This document shows positions 1 through 11,997 of a DNA stretch of 64,000 nucleotides, in pieces. The position numbers and the translations under genes were made by a program. Below the pieces are notes generated by a model. The model saw only the letters and a program-made list of their open reading frames with translations, had not been told where the DNA came from and made no database searches. Source of the DNA: Phoronis australis (lineage: Eukaryota > Phoronida > Phoronidae); NCBI GenBank assembly GCA_002633005.1, contig NMRA01000020.1, positions 213,621 through 277,620 on the forward strand. The letters run 5' to 3'. The stretch's first letter is position 1. Each line of letters begins with the position of its first letter.

Positions 1-2120
1 AAACCTAGATTTTTCAAAAACATAATGAAACCGATAGACGATTTTGAAAACAATACTTTTGTAATGTATGGGGACTGCAATATGATAATCGATAGCTCAA
101 AAGAAATTTTAACATTCCAAATGCACGCAAATATGTTTTAGAGGTTGTAAAAGGAAAAAAAATTGTTGTCTTTTGGAGAGCATTTCGCCAAGATGAAAAT
201 AGTTTCGCATGGTTTAAAAAACACCATGCGAAAATGGGTAGATTGGATTTTTTTCTGCTACGGAAGAACTTTTCTCCAGTTTTTCAGATTCTTCTATTTT
301 GCCAGCCTATAGATCAGATCACGCCGCGGTGTTAGTTAAATTTTGCATTTGTGAAGGAAAAAGAGGGAAGGGCTATTGGAAGTTTAACAATTCATTGTTG
401 CGTAATCCACATTTTGTCAAAACAATAAAGGACGAAACTGAAAATATTAAATTTACATATGCTGTCAGTCCGTACTCAAGAGAGTTTATTTCTCGTTGCC
501 GAAATGAATTGAGGGTTCGAATAATTCAATTTTAATCCACAATTAAACACCAGAATATTCAGAGAGAGAACACTCTTCTGGCTAACATCGCAGAAGTTGA
601 CGGAAAATTGAAAAAGGAACTAAGTAAATATTTTTGTAATTTAGAAAATAGTAATTATAAGGTTAAAATATAAACGCAATAAAAAAAAAAACAAAAAAAA
701 AAAACGACGGAACGAGCATTACTAACCTAAGTGATATTTTAGAAGAACAAAAAGATTATTCTATGGAAACCTGTATGATCTTCAGGATATAGACCACGGT
801 GCTGAAATGTTTCGATTTATAAAAGGTGAGAATTTTGCTAAAAGTGTCTCGTGAAGAAAAGTTCAGGTGATATAACTTATCATGAACCTGTTGCAAGTTT
901 GAAGAAAACTAAAAATAATAAAAAGCCCCAGGCTTGGACGGATTTTCTGTACAATTCATTAAATTTGTTTGGAAAGACACGGGACATTTTCTTTTACGGA
1001 GTGTAAATGATGCATATGAAACAAATAATTTGTCGGTTACACAGTTACAGGGTGTTATTACTTGCATTAGATAATTTAATTTAAGGCTCTAGGAATTCAA
1101 TTTAATAATGGCCTTCATGATATCTCATCAATTAATCTTAACCAAATATTTTAGAAATTAAAAATTTGCTCAAAACTTGGAATTGTAGGGCCTTACAGTA
1201 ATTAAAATATTAACTCTACCAAAAACTTCGCATGTGTTACTCTCACTGCCCAATCCAGATGACAATATAATAAATGAACTAGAGAAACACTTCTTCAAAT
1301 TTTATTTGGAACAAAACGCTTACGTGGTATTGAACAAGGAGGCTTAAATATGGTGGATATTAAGTCCTGTGTACATAGCCTAAAATTGTCGTGGATTATA
1401 CGTCTCCTCAAAACTGATAATTCTTGGAATGTCTTTCCTGTCACTTACAAACTGGAAGAGGGATTAAATTTTGGAAGCAATTTCATTATTGTTACTGGTA
1501 ATAGATTTTGGCTGGATGTTTCCTTAGCATGGAAAAAATTTGTGACATGTTTTGTTCCGTTACCAGTATATTGAATGTGCCCTTATGGTTCAATGCAAAA
1601 CTAGAACTTGACTTTGAGAGATTTACTAAATGATGAGGGAACAATTCAGACTTATAATCATTAAAAAGAAAATTTGGTGTAAAGGAGACGTTTTTGGACC
1701 ATCACAGGCATGTGAAGTCAGTTCCGCATATTTTGTTAGATACCCTTTACCATCAGAATATGTAAAACAAAAATTCCCGACAATTTCGATTCCACTGTTG
1801 CATATCGCCAGTGCTCAAACAGGGTGCTCAAACTTTAGGAGGACATTTGTCAGAAATTTGGAAGCCCCAAATTGGCATGTAGACAATGCCCTGCATACGT
1901 GGGGAAGATATTTAAATCATACTTCTGTTGATGGTTTTGATTATTCCAAAATTTATCGATTACCGTATGTTTTAACGTTAAATTCACACTTTTAAGTATG
2001 AATTTAACGTTAAAACAATTTTGCACTGCAAATACCTTTTCAGGTATTTCCAGCGCAAAATTTTACGCCACATTATAACAACAAATGTCTTTTAACGTTA
2101 ATTAAAGATTGAGCACTTAT
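1..2120 (+). mobile_element. Degenerate Tx1/L1-like LINE, truncated by the left edge
   Basis: Broken pieces of a non-LTR retrotransposon polyprotein occur in the usual order. At about 1-120 an APE-endonuclease remnant includes GDCN where GDFN is expected. At 170-275 lies WRAFRQDENSFAWFK...RLDFFLL, and at 299-400 PAYRSDHAAVLVKF followed by KGYWKFNNSLL, a hallmark of L1/Tx1 elements. RT remains follow at 905-1060 (KNNKSPGLDG, read across a frameshift). A late-RT block at 1335-1440 reads GGLNMVDIKSCVHSLKLSW. At about 2050 is QRKILRHIITTNVF, matching the distal conserved segment of this clade. Frameshifts, stops and a deletion between about 1060 and 1140 make it inactive. Clade assignment rests on motif recognition, not on an alignment. 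Confidence 0.8.
1969..2060. repeat. Two back-to-back hairpins inside the LINE
   Basis: GTTTTAACGTTAAATTCA at 1969-1986 is perfectly inverted at 1999-2016 (18-bp arms, 12-nt loop). Two bases later TTTTGCACTGCAAATACC at 2019-2036 is inverted with two mismatches at 2043-2060 (6-nt loop). The LINE reading frame is recognisable on both sides, so this is probably a small insertion or rearrangement within the LINE. Confidence 0.8.
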
Positions 2121-2625
2121 CGGCTTCCTAAGTCAGCTGACATCTTCATTTTGTCCGTAAAACGTGTTTGGCGGTCCGTTAACCGTGTTTCCTCGTGAAT
2201 ATGAGTCCGTGTCCCGTGTATTTGGATGCGTGGATCGTGTTTTGTGAGTCCGTTCCCGTGTTTGTGAGTCAGTGGACGGTGTTTGCAGGTCCGTGAGTCG
2301 TGTTTATGAGTCCGTTGACCGTGTAGTTTAGGTACTTTGAAAATTATTGAGGATGCTGTGACGGTTATTTGCAAAGAGCGGGACACAAATTTGGATGTAA
2401 TGTGGTTCATAAAGAGAGCGTTCTCGCATTACCTCCTGCCAAAATTTCAAATCAGTCATGCGTAAACGAGTGATTATCCCTCATTACATACTCGGACGGA
2501 AATACGAAGTTTAGTCGGCGAATGCCTGGTTTGACGAAATTGTTTATCTGGTTGTATTTTTGCATATTACTTAAGTTGCTAACATCGCTGGAAATGGGAA
2601 CAGCCTACTATTTGGAGGTTTTACT
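2121..2625. other. No gene seen; short GTCCGTG-type repeats
   Basis: Between 2155 and 2330 the words GTCCGT, CGTGTTT and GTGAGTC recur in an irregular tandem fashion, like a decayed minisatellite. No supported coding sequence. Confidence 0.4.
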
Positions 2626-3353
2626 AGTCCAAAGGTTCACTATTCTGAAGGCTAACTACTTCGAATATTCACTACTCCGAAGGTTCACTGCTCCAAATTT
2701 ATCTAAACTTTTACATGCAAAAATAAACGATACTTATCTTATTTGATGCATCTATACCAAAACAACGCCCCGGCACTAAAAAACTTTGTTTGGATTTCAT
2801 GTAGACAGCGACCACAGTCTCTACCTGGCCACAGTACCACTAGAAACAGTGGTCAGATTTCATGTGCATGCGAAATTGCCCTCATGTCTTAAAATGAGTA
2901 CGCTCTTGCATTTTTAAAATTATATGAAATAGGAATACTGATGAATTATCAACCAAGACACATTCATCAAATCTATGTAAAGATCGCAACGCAGCGTGAC
3001 TGAAAAGTTTAGGGCCGCTGCGCCTCATCCTCACCCAAGGAACGACGCACACAGCCGGGTCGAAACTAAGTGAAGTAGGCCACCCTGCCTCTGCCAGTCC
3101 TCACGAAGTCAGGGAGTCCCATTCAGTCTTCTTAAATTAGAAAAAAAACGTCGTTGGTCGCCGCAGCCTTGACCCGAGCCCCACATGTTGTCTCTGCTTG
3201 AGAATGAGTCGTGACCACACAGAGTTGTGAACTGTCAGATTGGAGTTCTGGCTTTGGAATTGCGGGAATATAAAGTAGTGAATTTTCGAAGGTAATGTAC
3301 CTTCTGAGTAGTGAACCTTCGGAGTAATGGACCTTCAGAGTAGTGAATCTTCG
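2626..3353. repeat. Inverted pair of short tandem-repeat blocks (foldback-like)
   Basis: A block of roughly 18-bp units resembling CGAAGGTTCACTACTC at 2626-2698 reappears in reverse complement at about 3275-3353 (GAGTAGTGAACCTTCG units). The two blocks enclose about 580 bp without recognisable coding content. The arrangement is like that of a foldback transposon. No target-site duplication was identified. Confidence 0.5.
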
Positions 3354-3649
3354 TCATAGTGGCATGTAACCTTGGATATCTTTCCATCAAGTTTGTTGCT
3401 CGTATGAAGTCTGCAGGGCTGTGGACCATTGACACTGATTGACTAGAGAAGGTTTTCTTCCTTAAATAAAGTTGAGGTCTAGGCCTACTTTTCCCTCATA
3501 AAGTGAAAAGGTTTGACAGGGTATTCTAAGTGCAAGAAAACACAGTTATTGAATGTCTGGTTTTTTGAGCACGACGGAGAATTGCTGAACTAACCCGTCA
3601 GCGTGTACTGAATTTAAAAGAACGGAAATGCACACACGTGTACACGCAT
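3354..3649. other. No feature seen
   Basis: AT-rich sequence without supported genes or repeats. Confidence 0.4.
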
Positions 3650-4545
3650 GGATGTCAATTCACCAATCCACACTCAAAGTCTCAACTGGAGCAAACTAGC
3701 AACCCGTCGTAAACTCCACCTGTCCATGTATACATTCAAAGTCTTAACCAACATAAATAATTATTCAAACAAAATCCTCTTTGACTTCTACTAAAGACCA
3801 AACACGAGACCAGGACTGCAGCAAAGTAATATGCACACTATTCCATCTTCCCTCAGCCAAGCCTTCAAGAGATTAACGATATTAACTTGTATTGACAACT
3901 GGAATTCCTTACCATCCAAAATAAAAGAAAGCGCTTCAATCGTCACTCTCAAAAATAACTTTAAAGTGCATACCACTACTCAAGACTTGCCAGTCCCATT
4001 GACATCATTCCAACTTCCTCGCAACCATGAAATAACTGTACACAGATAAAGATGCGGTCTATTCCCGTAAAACGAGAAATTCAGACACAATTTTAATAAT
4101 ATTTCGCCTCTGTGTTGCTGTGGTAACACCCAGACAAATGCTCGTGTTTTCTTTGCTTGTGAGGTATGCAAGGACCAGGGGGTACAGCTTTTCCAGACAC
4201 TCGAACAATTACCCAATGTTTACAAACAATATTCTGAAATTCCGCAATTGTTCAACAAAATTAATTTTTATATATGGATGTCATAAACTCAACCCAAATG
4301 AAAATAAGGTTTTATTCGTAATAGTATCAAAATTTCTTTATAATATTAAATCTCTTTGTGTGAGTGTATAGAATTGTATATATGTTTATGAAAATGATTT
4401 ATTTACAATCGTAATCATGTATCATTGTAATATTAACATCATTTTTTAAATTTATTTGTTTGTGTATATTAATTGCATATAGACTTCTTTGTATTTTTTA
4501 ACTCAGATATAATGCCTCTTGGAGGTTTCTGGGTTATGTGTATTC
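3650..4545 (+). mobile_element. CR1/jockey-like LINE 3' fragment, copy 1
   Basis: Reading across one stop, the plus strand encodes the distal end of a non-LTR polyprotein: LNWSKLATRRKLHLSMYTFK at about 3677, then DNWNSLPSKIKESASIVTLK (the xxWNSLP...FK motif) at 3894, then a C-terminal tail LTSFQLPRNHEI...RCGLF. The tail and the 3' UTR match the copy at 5153-5747, including the terminal stem ACTCAGATATAATGCC...TTTCTGGGTT at 4501-4534. It is 5'-truncated and interrupted by stops, so inactive. Confidence 0.7.
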
Positions 4546-5060
4546 ATTGTATTCTGAAGATTTTATTATAAACATTAATGAAAAAATAAAAAGTGGACAC
4601 TGGACGAACAATATATTTACATATTTGACGATCACTTTCAATTCGAAATTTGAAATGCCCGCACATTCCCGTACTATGCTAGCAAGTATATCAAAATTGC
4701 AGACAAAGAGATCTACTTTCTACTGTTTTGTTTCTTGGCTGATGTTAGGCATTCACACAACATTATTTTTTGGGAGCTCTTTTGTTGCTATATAGCTTAC
4801 TTAGGTCATGAGACTAGACTTTTGTGCCTAGGTATAGACATTCGCTTCTAGACTCTCTTTTTACCCTTTGGTGTAGCTATCACGCCCGTGGTTTATGAAT
4901 AACATAAAGCCTTCTTTTATCGTCTGCACGATCCTGTCATCTACAAAAACACCGGCACTCGAGCGAAGTTGGCCAGGTACGGCACGATGCCACGTGAAGC
5001 GCTTTGAATTAGAAGCAAATTCAAAATTATTACTAACTTAGTTATTGTTGTAGTTAGTAA
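4546..5060. other. No feature seen
   Basis: AT-rich spacer without supported coding sequence. Confidence 0.4.
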
Positions 5061-5816
5061 CAGTGGCGGATTTAGAGGGGGCCAAGATTGCCATGGCCCC
5101 CCTAAAATTCTCCAAGATTACATTTGGCAGTTCGGGGGTGCGAATGTCTGACACCCTTGACTCAATTCTCCCTTCCCCGCGATAACGAAATAGCATTGTA
5201 CAAATCAAGATGTGGCCTTTTCTTCAACTCTGACATGTTCAGGCACAACTTTAGTAATGTCTCTCCAAACTGTAAATGTGGTGACCATCAATCTTATCAT
5301 CATATTTTCTTCAAATGTCCCCTCATCGAATACGTGAGAGGCGCACTCTTTCGTGCACTCAATGAAAACCAATCAATTGTTAACGCTCTCAATTCTTGTA
5401 ATAATACCCCTACTAGAGTTACATTATTATTGAATGGTAGTCCTAACCTTGACCTCGTTATCAACGAATTCCTCCTAAGCAGCGTTAGTAAATTTTTAGG
5501 TACCGTTTATCAATATTGTTGCATCTGATTTCCATACATGAATCTGTACATATTTTTTGTTTTCATATATTTGTAATAGCATATCTAAGTATTGGAATAC
5601 TTATATTAGATACTACTTAAATGTATATACCTCTATATGTATATTAGTTTCATTACAACCCAGATATAATGCTTCGCACTTTCTGGGTTTGTCATTATTT
5701 CTTTGTATGTTCTGTGTATTCTTCAATAAATATATATCACTTCAAAAAATGTCTGACGGGCAAAATCCTGGCTAAAATTCCCCCTGGACCCCTAGCTCAA
5801 AATCATGGATCTGGAC
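5061..5816. mobile_element. hAT-like MITE, split by a nested LINE
   Basis: It begins CAGTGGCGGATTTAG at 5061, runs to about 5152, and continues after the inserted LINE from 5748 to about 5816. The join is confirmed by the uninterrupted relative at 61883-62060, which reads straight through GCGAATGTCTGACGGGTAAA. CAGTG...CACTG-type ends with GGCGGATC are typical of hAT-derived non-autonomous elements. The superfamily call is an inference. Confidence 0.65.
5153..5747 (+). mobile_element. CR1/jockey-like LINE 3' fragment, copy 2, with target duplication
   Basis: A 5'-truncated LINE tail lies inside the hAT-like MITE. The insertion is bordered by the direct repeat AATGTCTGAC (5143-5152 and 5748-5757). 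It opens in the polyprotein C-terminus (LTQFSLPRDNEIALYKSRCG), includes a CxC...HH...C cluster (CKCGDHQSYHHIFFKC), and stops at 5526-5528. The 3' UTR ends with a stem-loop made from ACCCAGATATAATGC and TTCTGGGTT near 5659-5695, shared with copy 1. The reading frame of the fragment is unbroken, so the insertion is fairly young. Confidence 0.8.
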
Positions 5817-7059
5817 CTGAGTAGTACCAGTAGTTGCAACAATTTTGTATGTCCATTTATATCCTTTCTTTTACGGATATTCTGGTAATGGACCTTTCCA
5901 GCGGCGGAGGGGTTCGATCGAACTCCCCTGGATACGGGCCTGTCCACGTCATCCTTCTATGCTTTGTACACCTCGTTGACTCAATATTCTGGCAACTCAG
6001 TGAATGAAAGTTGATCTACAAAATCTTTTTTTTGTTGCTACACGTTACTTATCTCATATTTCAAGTTCCCCGACAATGAAGATAAAGTATATTGCAAAAA
6101 CGGCCAATTTTTGTGAACAAGGTTTGAGATAACCTCAAAATACAACTTGCGGTTACTCGTGGAGATCATAGGATATTAGCAAGATAAAACACACTAGTGT
6201 TGACTTACAAAGTAAATGACAGTAATAGGTGAATTGTTATCTCACAGCATTAAAAACCAAACCACGTGACGGCTGTGATGTCATGCAGCAGAGGACAAAG
6301 ACCACCTTTCCGATAAAACTTAGATAACTCTGCATTTCATGTCCGGGACAAGCAGTAGGAGGCGTGGATGTATATTTCAGAAGCTATCATTACTTTTAAA
6401 AAAGCACGACTGGTTTTCAAAAATTTTTCATTAAAAATTAGCATCATGGTATTCCAAGTGTAGCTGTTTCTTCGATAATTGTTTTTCATGCGTTTTCCTG
6501 TTGATTTCGGCCAGTAGTCACTTTCATATTTCAAAATTCTATTTAAGTGTCACCTGCACAGTGAGTACCACTAGCGACGATACGATATAACCAAGACTAT
6601 TACAACGAGTAAGTGGCCAGCTATTAAAGCTGGTGCGTTGAGGATGTCACAACTGCTCGTTCAATTCACGTCTAATGCGATATACGTTCACTATGCCGCA
6701 ATGTCCACACGAATTCGACTGTACGTAGTGGGCGGCTTTGAGATACGGCTAGCACCGTTCCAATGGCGAGCGTTCATGTACATCGGAGTGATGCCCAGAA
6801 ACAGATTGGGCGCGATTGATATTCTGCTTGCACTGCTACCATGGGGAGCCCATGTATACCTCATAGGGTGAAATTAAGTGAAGCAGTACTGCAAGAACAG
6901 GCTTTTTGATCAAGTTTTGCCTAAAAAGGCAGTGTTGTTAGTGTTCAACGATGCGCCCTGGCACTAAACACATCAGGGAGGAGAACGTTTGACCTATCTT
7001 CTTTTTTCCAGAACTCCAATAATGTTTTCCAATTTAGAGGTGTCGGGATTTAAAGGTTT
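5817..7059. other. No feature seen
   Basis: There are only short open frames with no recognisable domains or splice-linked coding signal. One of 77 codons at 6638-6871 could not be assigned. Confidence 0.4.
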
Positions 7060-7359
7060 TTTCAAAAGCGAAAGGATTTTTTAGGTAGAGGGCTGAGATA
7101 AAGTTTGCCTCGCAAACGAAAGAACCCAAATGTTTGCCGTAAAAAATAAAAGTTGTATAAAACAGACGATACTTTACAAATTGGAATGATATACAGTTAA
7201 AAGACAAAATATTTGTCAGGCTTTCTACATCATCGGATATGCACTTTTGTCGAGACGTTTTCTAGATATTTGTCTAAATGAACAGACTAGTTGATGAGGT
7301 CCAACATAACACTAGAAAAACACTTTCGACTTCCAAAGTTGTACGTGCAGCATAAAACA

Positions 7360-7640
7360 AAGCAGTGTCATCAATCGGCATTATCACCATTTTGCGGTTG
7401 TCGACACTATTAATCAGATCATTCAATGTAAATGCTGAAAACAGAAGGCTTAGATTAGTGGACGGTCAAGAAATCTTAATAATGGCCGTTAACATCTGTA
7501 CACTGAGTTCTGTCTGACAAGTATGACCTGAGCAATTAAGCTTGTTCATAGGAGAGCCACGATGGACCGTGTCAAAGGCTTCTGTCAGGTCTAAAAACAC
7601 GCCCTCCAAGCCACACAACTAGTAATGTGTAACGTCAATC
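7360..7640 (-). pseudogene. LINE reverse-transcriptase scrap (left copy)
   Basis: The minus strand keeps decayed traces of RT box A and the YLSDRTQ block, best recognised by comparison with the better-preserved right copy at 23209-23415 (LDLKEAFDTVHRG). It was carried along by the segmental duplication and is not functional. Confidence 0.55.
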
Positions 7641-7817
7641 AGATTTATGACCGTGGATAATCCAGGGACCGGGATCTAATCTAAAACATGACCAAGTTCA
7701 GTCGGTATTGAATTGTTGCAGTATGAGCTAGAATCTCAAACCAGAGACAATTTGTTTAGGTTTGTATGGGCCATCTTCGAATTGGCAATTACAGAGTTGG
7801 TCATGCCCGAATAAAAT

Positions 7818-10800
7818 GGGGCTATTCGGAGAATTCTCCACGCGGTGTCTGTGCTGTACTAGTGGTGACTGAATTGCGCATACGTCGCTGTCTGCATGTA
7901 AACAACTGGTAAAAGATGGAATTGTTATCAAAGTACGTTGTACCGCTAAGCCTTATTATTGCTATTTTACCTGGTGCAAGTCTTCGACAGGTGGCCACAA
8001 AGTCCCAAAAGACCTAAGGTTACTATATTCGTGGACAATTGCGGTCAAAACGGTCAACCAAGTGACAAAAAGTCTATGGATGCTGAAGCCTTTGTGTACT
8101 CTATGCATTTCTATTGAGAGACTACAAAAACATTCCTTGGTAAGTTTTTAGTAATCAGTTTCTATCGACATCGTTCGGTGATGTTATCCCCACCAGTTAC
8201 CCCACTGAGTAACAGGTTTATTGAGTGGAACTAAGTGTTTCTTTTAGGAAACTCACCCGATGCCGGGTAGGCTATCAGCACATATTCATATCGTCCTGGG
8301 TGGGAGTACGCCTAATATAACATGTGTAAGGTACGTGACGCTCAGAAGTCAAGGGTGACTTTTTCACAGCAGTTTCTCTTCAAAACTATGCTGTGTCCAA
8401 TAAAATTCTCTAGATGACTGAGTTTCCTTATTTTATAGCGGACCCCACCCCCAGGACTACCAGATTAGTTACCGAATTAACATGAATAAGCCTTAATTCA
8501 GTAAATGTTGTAACATTGCACTCGAATAACAATTTACACCTAGAATGAATTTTACTTGCTGAGATCAGAAGCACATTTTAAGTGTCATGAAAAATACACA
8601 TGGTTAAATCACTTTTAGCCTGTTTCACATACTTTAATTCAAATGATAAATAAGACTTGGGTGCAAAGATTATTAGTTTCTACATATAAACATGAAGATG
8701 AAACGTCAAGTATGTTCTGCCTTACAAAAGTAGTTTTGTCTTGTGTTTTCTTTTATAATTTGCTAAATATTTCTCCGACTATTCTGTTACTGGAGAGAGA
8801 AAACAACTGAAACCAACCGCCTGCCCGTCTATTTTACCTTTGGACAAAGTGATAAGCAATCCTTCAGCAATAACCTGAGAGAATTGAACCTAATTCCTAA
8901 ATTCAGCACTTGACATGCCTGATTATGGACTCCATTACATTGTTGTTCCTTTGTATGTATGTGCTTGTTCAGTTTGCCATTTTGTTTTCAAATACACTGA
9001 TAATTGTTTATTCTCGAATCTTGTGCATAGCAGATACTTATCCAACTAGCTACTATTGAAAACATAGTATTACTTTTCTTGCATGTGGAACTTTTGTTCA
9101 CAGACAAGTTAACACAAACCTTAAAATTGTTCAAAGGCCTTCTTGAGAAAGCTTTTAAAATAATTACACACACACAAACAAATCAAATGCAAACAAAGGG
9201 AATGCTTCATTTTGATCGCTGCACATTTCTATAGGTCAACAGGAAAATGACAATTCGCAAGAGCATTCAGTAATCACTTCAGCTTTATCAAGAATAAGCA
9301 CAACTGCACTGTATGGGACTTTAAAACTGAAGAAATACTGTGGATTCAATAATTAGTGACAAACTTGCCTGTTGATTAAAAATTTATTCGATCATCAAAG
9401 TGTAACATTAACGGGCTTTCTACTGACAATAAGACAATCGACACAGTCACTGAATGTCATTTCCCCATAATGTGTACCAAATTGAAAAGTTTTTACCATT
9501 AGTATAAAACCTTTCTTTTGAAAGGAAAAGTTAATGTCACTCAGTGAGAAAGGAAAGGTATTTATACCAGTTGCTTTTGGTTTTCATTTCACTGGTATCT
9601 AGTTTCAGTGGCCTACAGCAGAGCTTGTAAAAAGGTCCAGTTTCGGCATGTGGCTTACTTTCACGTAACCTCATTCAGCCTCAATAACATCCACAATTAG
9701 ACCCTTGAAGTGAAACACAACAGCATATCACCTGAATCGTTTTTGTGCCCAAAATCGGACCCTGACCTAGACCAGAGTGTCACTAGGTCTTCTTTAGCTT
9801 CAGGCCCACATGCTTATTCCAGGAAAGGAAATAAGCTATTGACTCATTGCTTATTAAAGGGCATCCTCAAGGACGAGGCTTACTTGTGTAGCAGTCAGAT
9901 ATAGTTCCTCTTCTTACACAAACAATCCACTGGCACATTGTCTTATGGTAACTTAGTACTGCGATTCACATTTCTCCAGGGCCACTGAGTTGTACAATGC
10001 ATCACTGCTGGTGTGTGGAAGTGCTATGGGAAGAGAACGGAGTAACAAAGCTTGTCTGTGTTACGGCTTGAAGTGGCCTTAAAATATCACTGAACCTGGA
10101 ACAAATATTGAAATATGAATAATTTTAATTAAAAGTGCTCCAGCTTGGGTAAAAAATGCTACCCCTGTTTTTCAAAAATATGATATGGTGACTGCTCTAC
10201 AATTTCACATAAAATTAAATAATTACTATTTTCTGAAACCAGAGGTGTTTATAATAAGTATTGCACAAAACTGCGTCTTTATTCGTAGCCATAACAATTC
10301 GTTAAACGCATCACCTGTCTGCAAAACATACAAGTTTTTTGAGACAACTTCAAACTTTTGTTACCCATTTTCAAACCTTTTTATTTTTGATACTTTCAGC
10401 GATTTTAAACTCCGATTACAGATTCATGGGTCTGTCAAGCATACTTCTAGTCTAAGGCTGAGGGAACCGCTTCTCAGACTTTTCATTTTTCTTCTAATAG
10501 AAGATATGAAGACCTGTGCCAATGATGGATAATCTTTCTGTTGTTTAACAATAATTACAAATGGTAAGGCACCATCAAAAATGCAGTTTTCCCAAAAATG
10601 GCAGTCATTTGAATTTATAAACGACTTGCATTATTTCAAGGCATGAGTTAAGAAAATTCAGCCACTGAGAATTCAGAAAATGTAATATATTTTTATGGGT
10701 TTGCAACTGATAGCAAAACAGTTTCATTAAATAAACTTGAAAGAACTTCATGACGGTTAAGAATTACCTTACCATGCTCTTTCCTCCAGACATGTATTAT

Positions 10801-11668
10801 CTGTTACTTCCACACATTCAGTTGCACCAACTTTTACAAACCCAACCCCCTATGCCAATCCCCCGCTAAGGACCTGAATAAGTAAATTAACAAAACGACT
10901 TACATGCCTTTCTTTAAAAATAGCTGTTCCGTTTCAAAGGCTTTATTCGTTGTCTCCGATATAGAAAGTAGGCTTTGACAACAGATCTGCACTGGATGGG
11001 AATTAAGATCTTGCTGAGCTGCAGAAACCAATTTTTGTCAATCCAGGTAAGGTGCAGCCCTAGAACTTAAAAACCAAAGGTCACGTGAAAACAGACATGA
11101 TGGATTTCCTATTTCAACGTGTAATAGATTTCCGGAGTAAACAAATAGTCTAATGCAATGGATATTTGCCACGTACCCTTTGCCATAGAGCTTGGATTGT
11201 AACCTTAAATCACTAACCAATATCGAGTTGAAAGCATAAACATTCAGCATAGATTGACGTAACTGTCACTGATAAACCTGTTGGAAATCATTCCAAACAA
11301 TAATAATGCTTTGATGTACGAAAAGATCCCGAGTGCTACGTCAAGTGTCTTAACACACATCACAACAAACAAAGATTAACCCGACTGGCGACTGCCGCGA
11401 GGTCGACATCGGCGAGTACCTCAGTTAACAGGCATCAGTAGAATAAACATGGAATAATCGTTAAAATAATCGCAAACCTTACCTTTGTAAAAGGTCGCGC
11501 TTACTTTCTCTCATAGAAGCACCCTTTTCACACAATCTCAGATTCAGTTGGCACGGCTGCAAGCCACTTCACCATGTATTGAAAGGGCTCGCGAAATCGA
11601 GGCTGCTTAATCTATCACCACTAGTACACGCGCGCCCTCAAGTTATTGTAAATTTTCCGAATAGCCCC
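7818..11668. mobile_element. 3.85-kb DNA transposon with 18-bp TIRs and AT target duplication
   Basis: Left end GGGGCTATTCGGAGAATT at 7818; right end AATTTTCCGAATAGCCCC ending at 11668, one mismatch over 18 bp. A subterminal GTACTAGTGGTGA also recurs inverted about 40 bp inside each end. Flanks are AAA-AT and AT-TTGAAG. The right copy of the duplication has the empty site AATAAAATTTGAAG (near 23605-23618), showing a 2-bp AT duplication and exact boundaries. No transposase-like ORF is visible inside; the longest plausible frame (115 codons at 10185-10532) has no recognised domain. It is therefore probably non-autonomous. An AT duplication with GGGG-starting TIRs is reminiscent of ISL2EU/Harbinger-related elements, but this is unproven. 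Confidence 0.85.
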
Positions 11669-11997
11669 ATTTGAAGGGGGTTTTTGAGTAGCTGATGCTT
11701 ATGATATTCTTGGTGGTAACGGTCATAAAGTCCTATCAGGATAAAGAATGTTATGAAATTAATCCTATGAGATTAAGGTTTATTTCTGTTTTCATTTTAA
11801 GCAGCTAAACAAGGAGAGATGCAAGTAATGTGGCTTTTCAGACGGCATTTAAAATAGCTTGCATTTGTTCAATGCTGTGTTTCTTTTTCCCAAAAAATAC
11901 GCAATTACTCGAAGAACATTGGTGTTTATTATCAGAGCAAAGTTTCAACATGACATTAGAATCGTGGCTCTTCACCAGAACCGGAAGGCTAGGTCGG

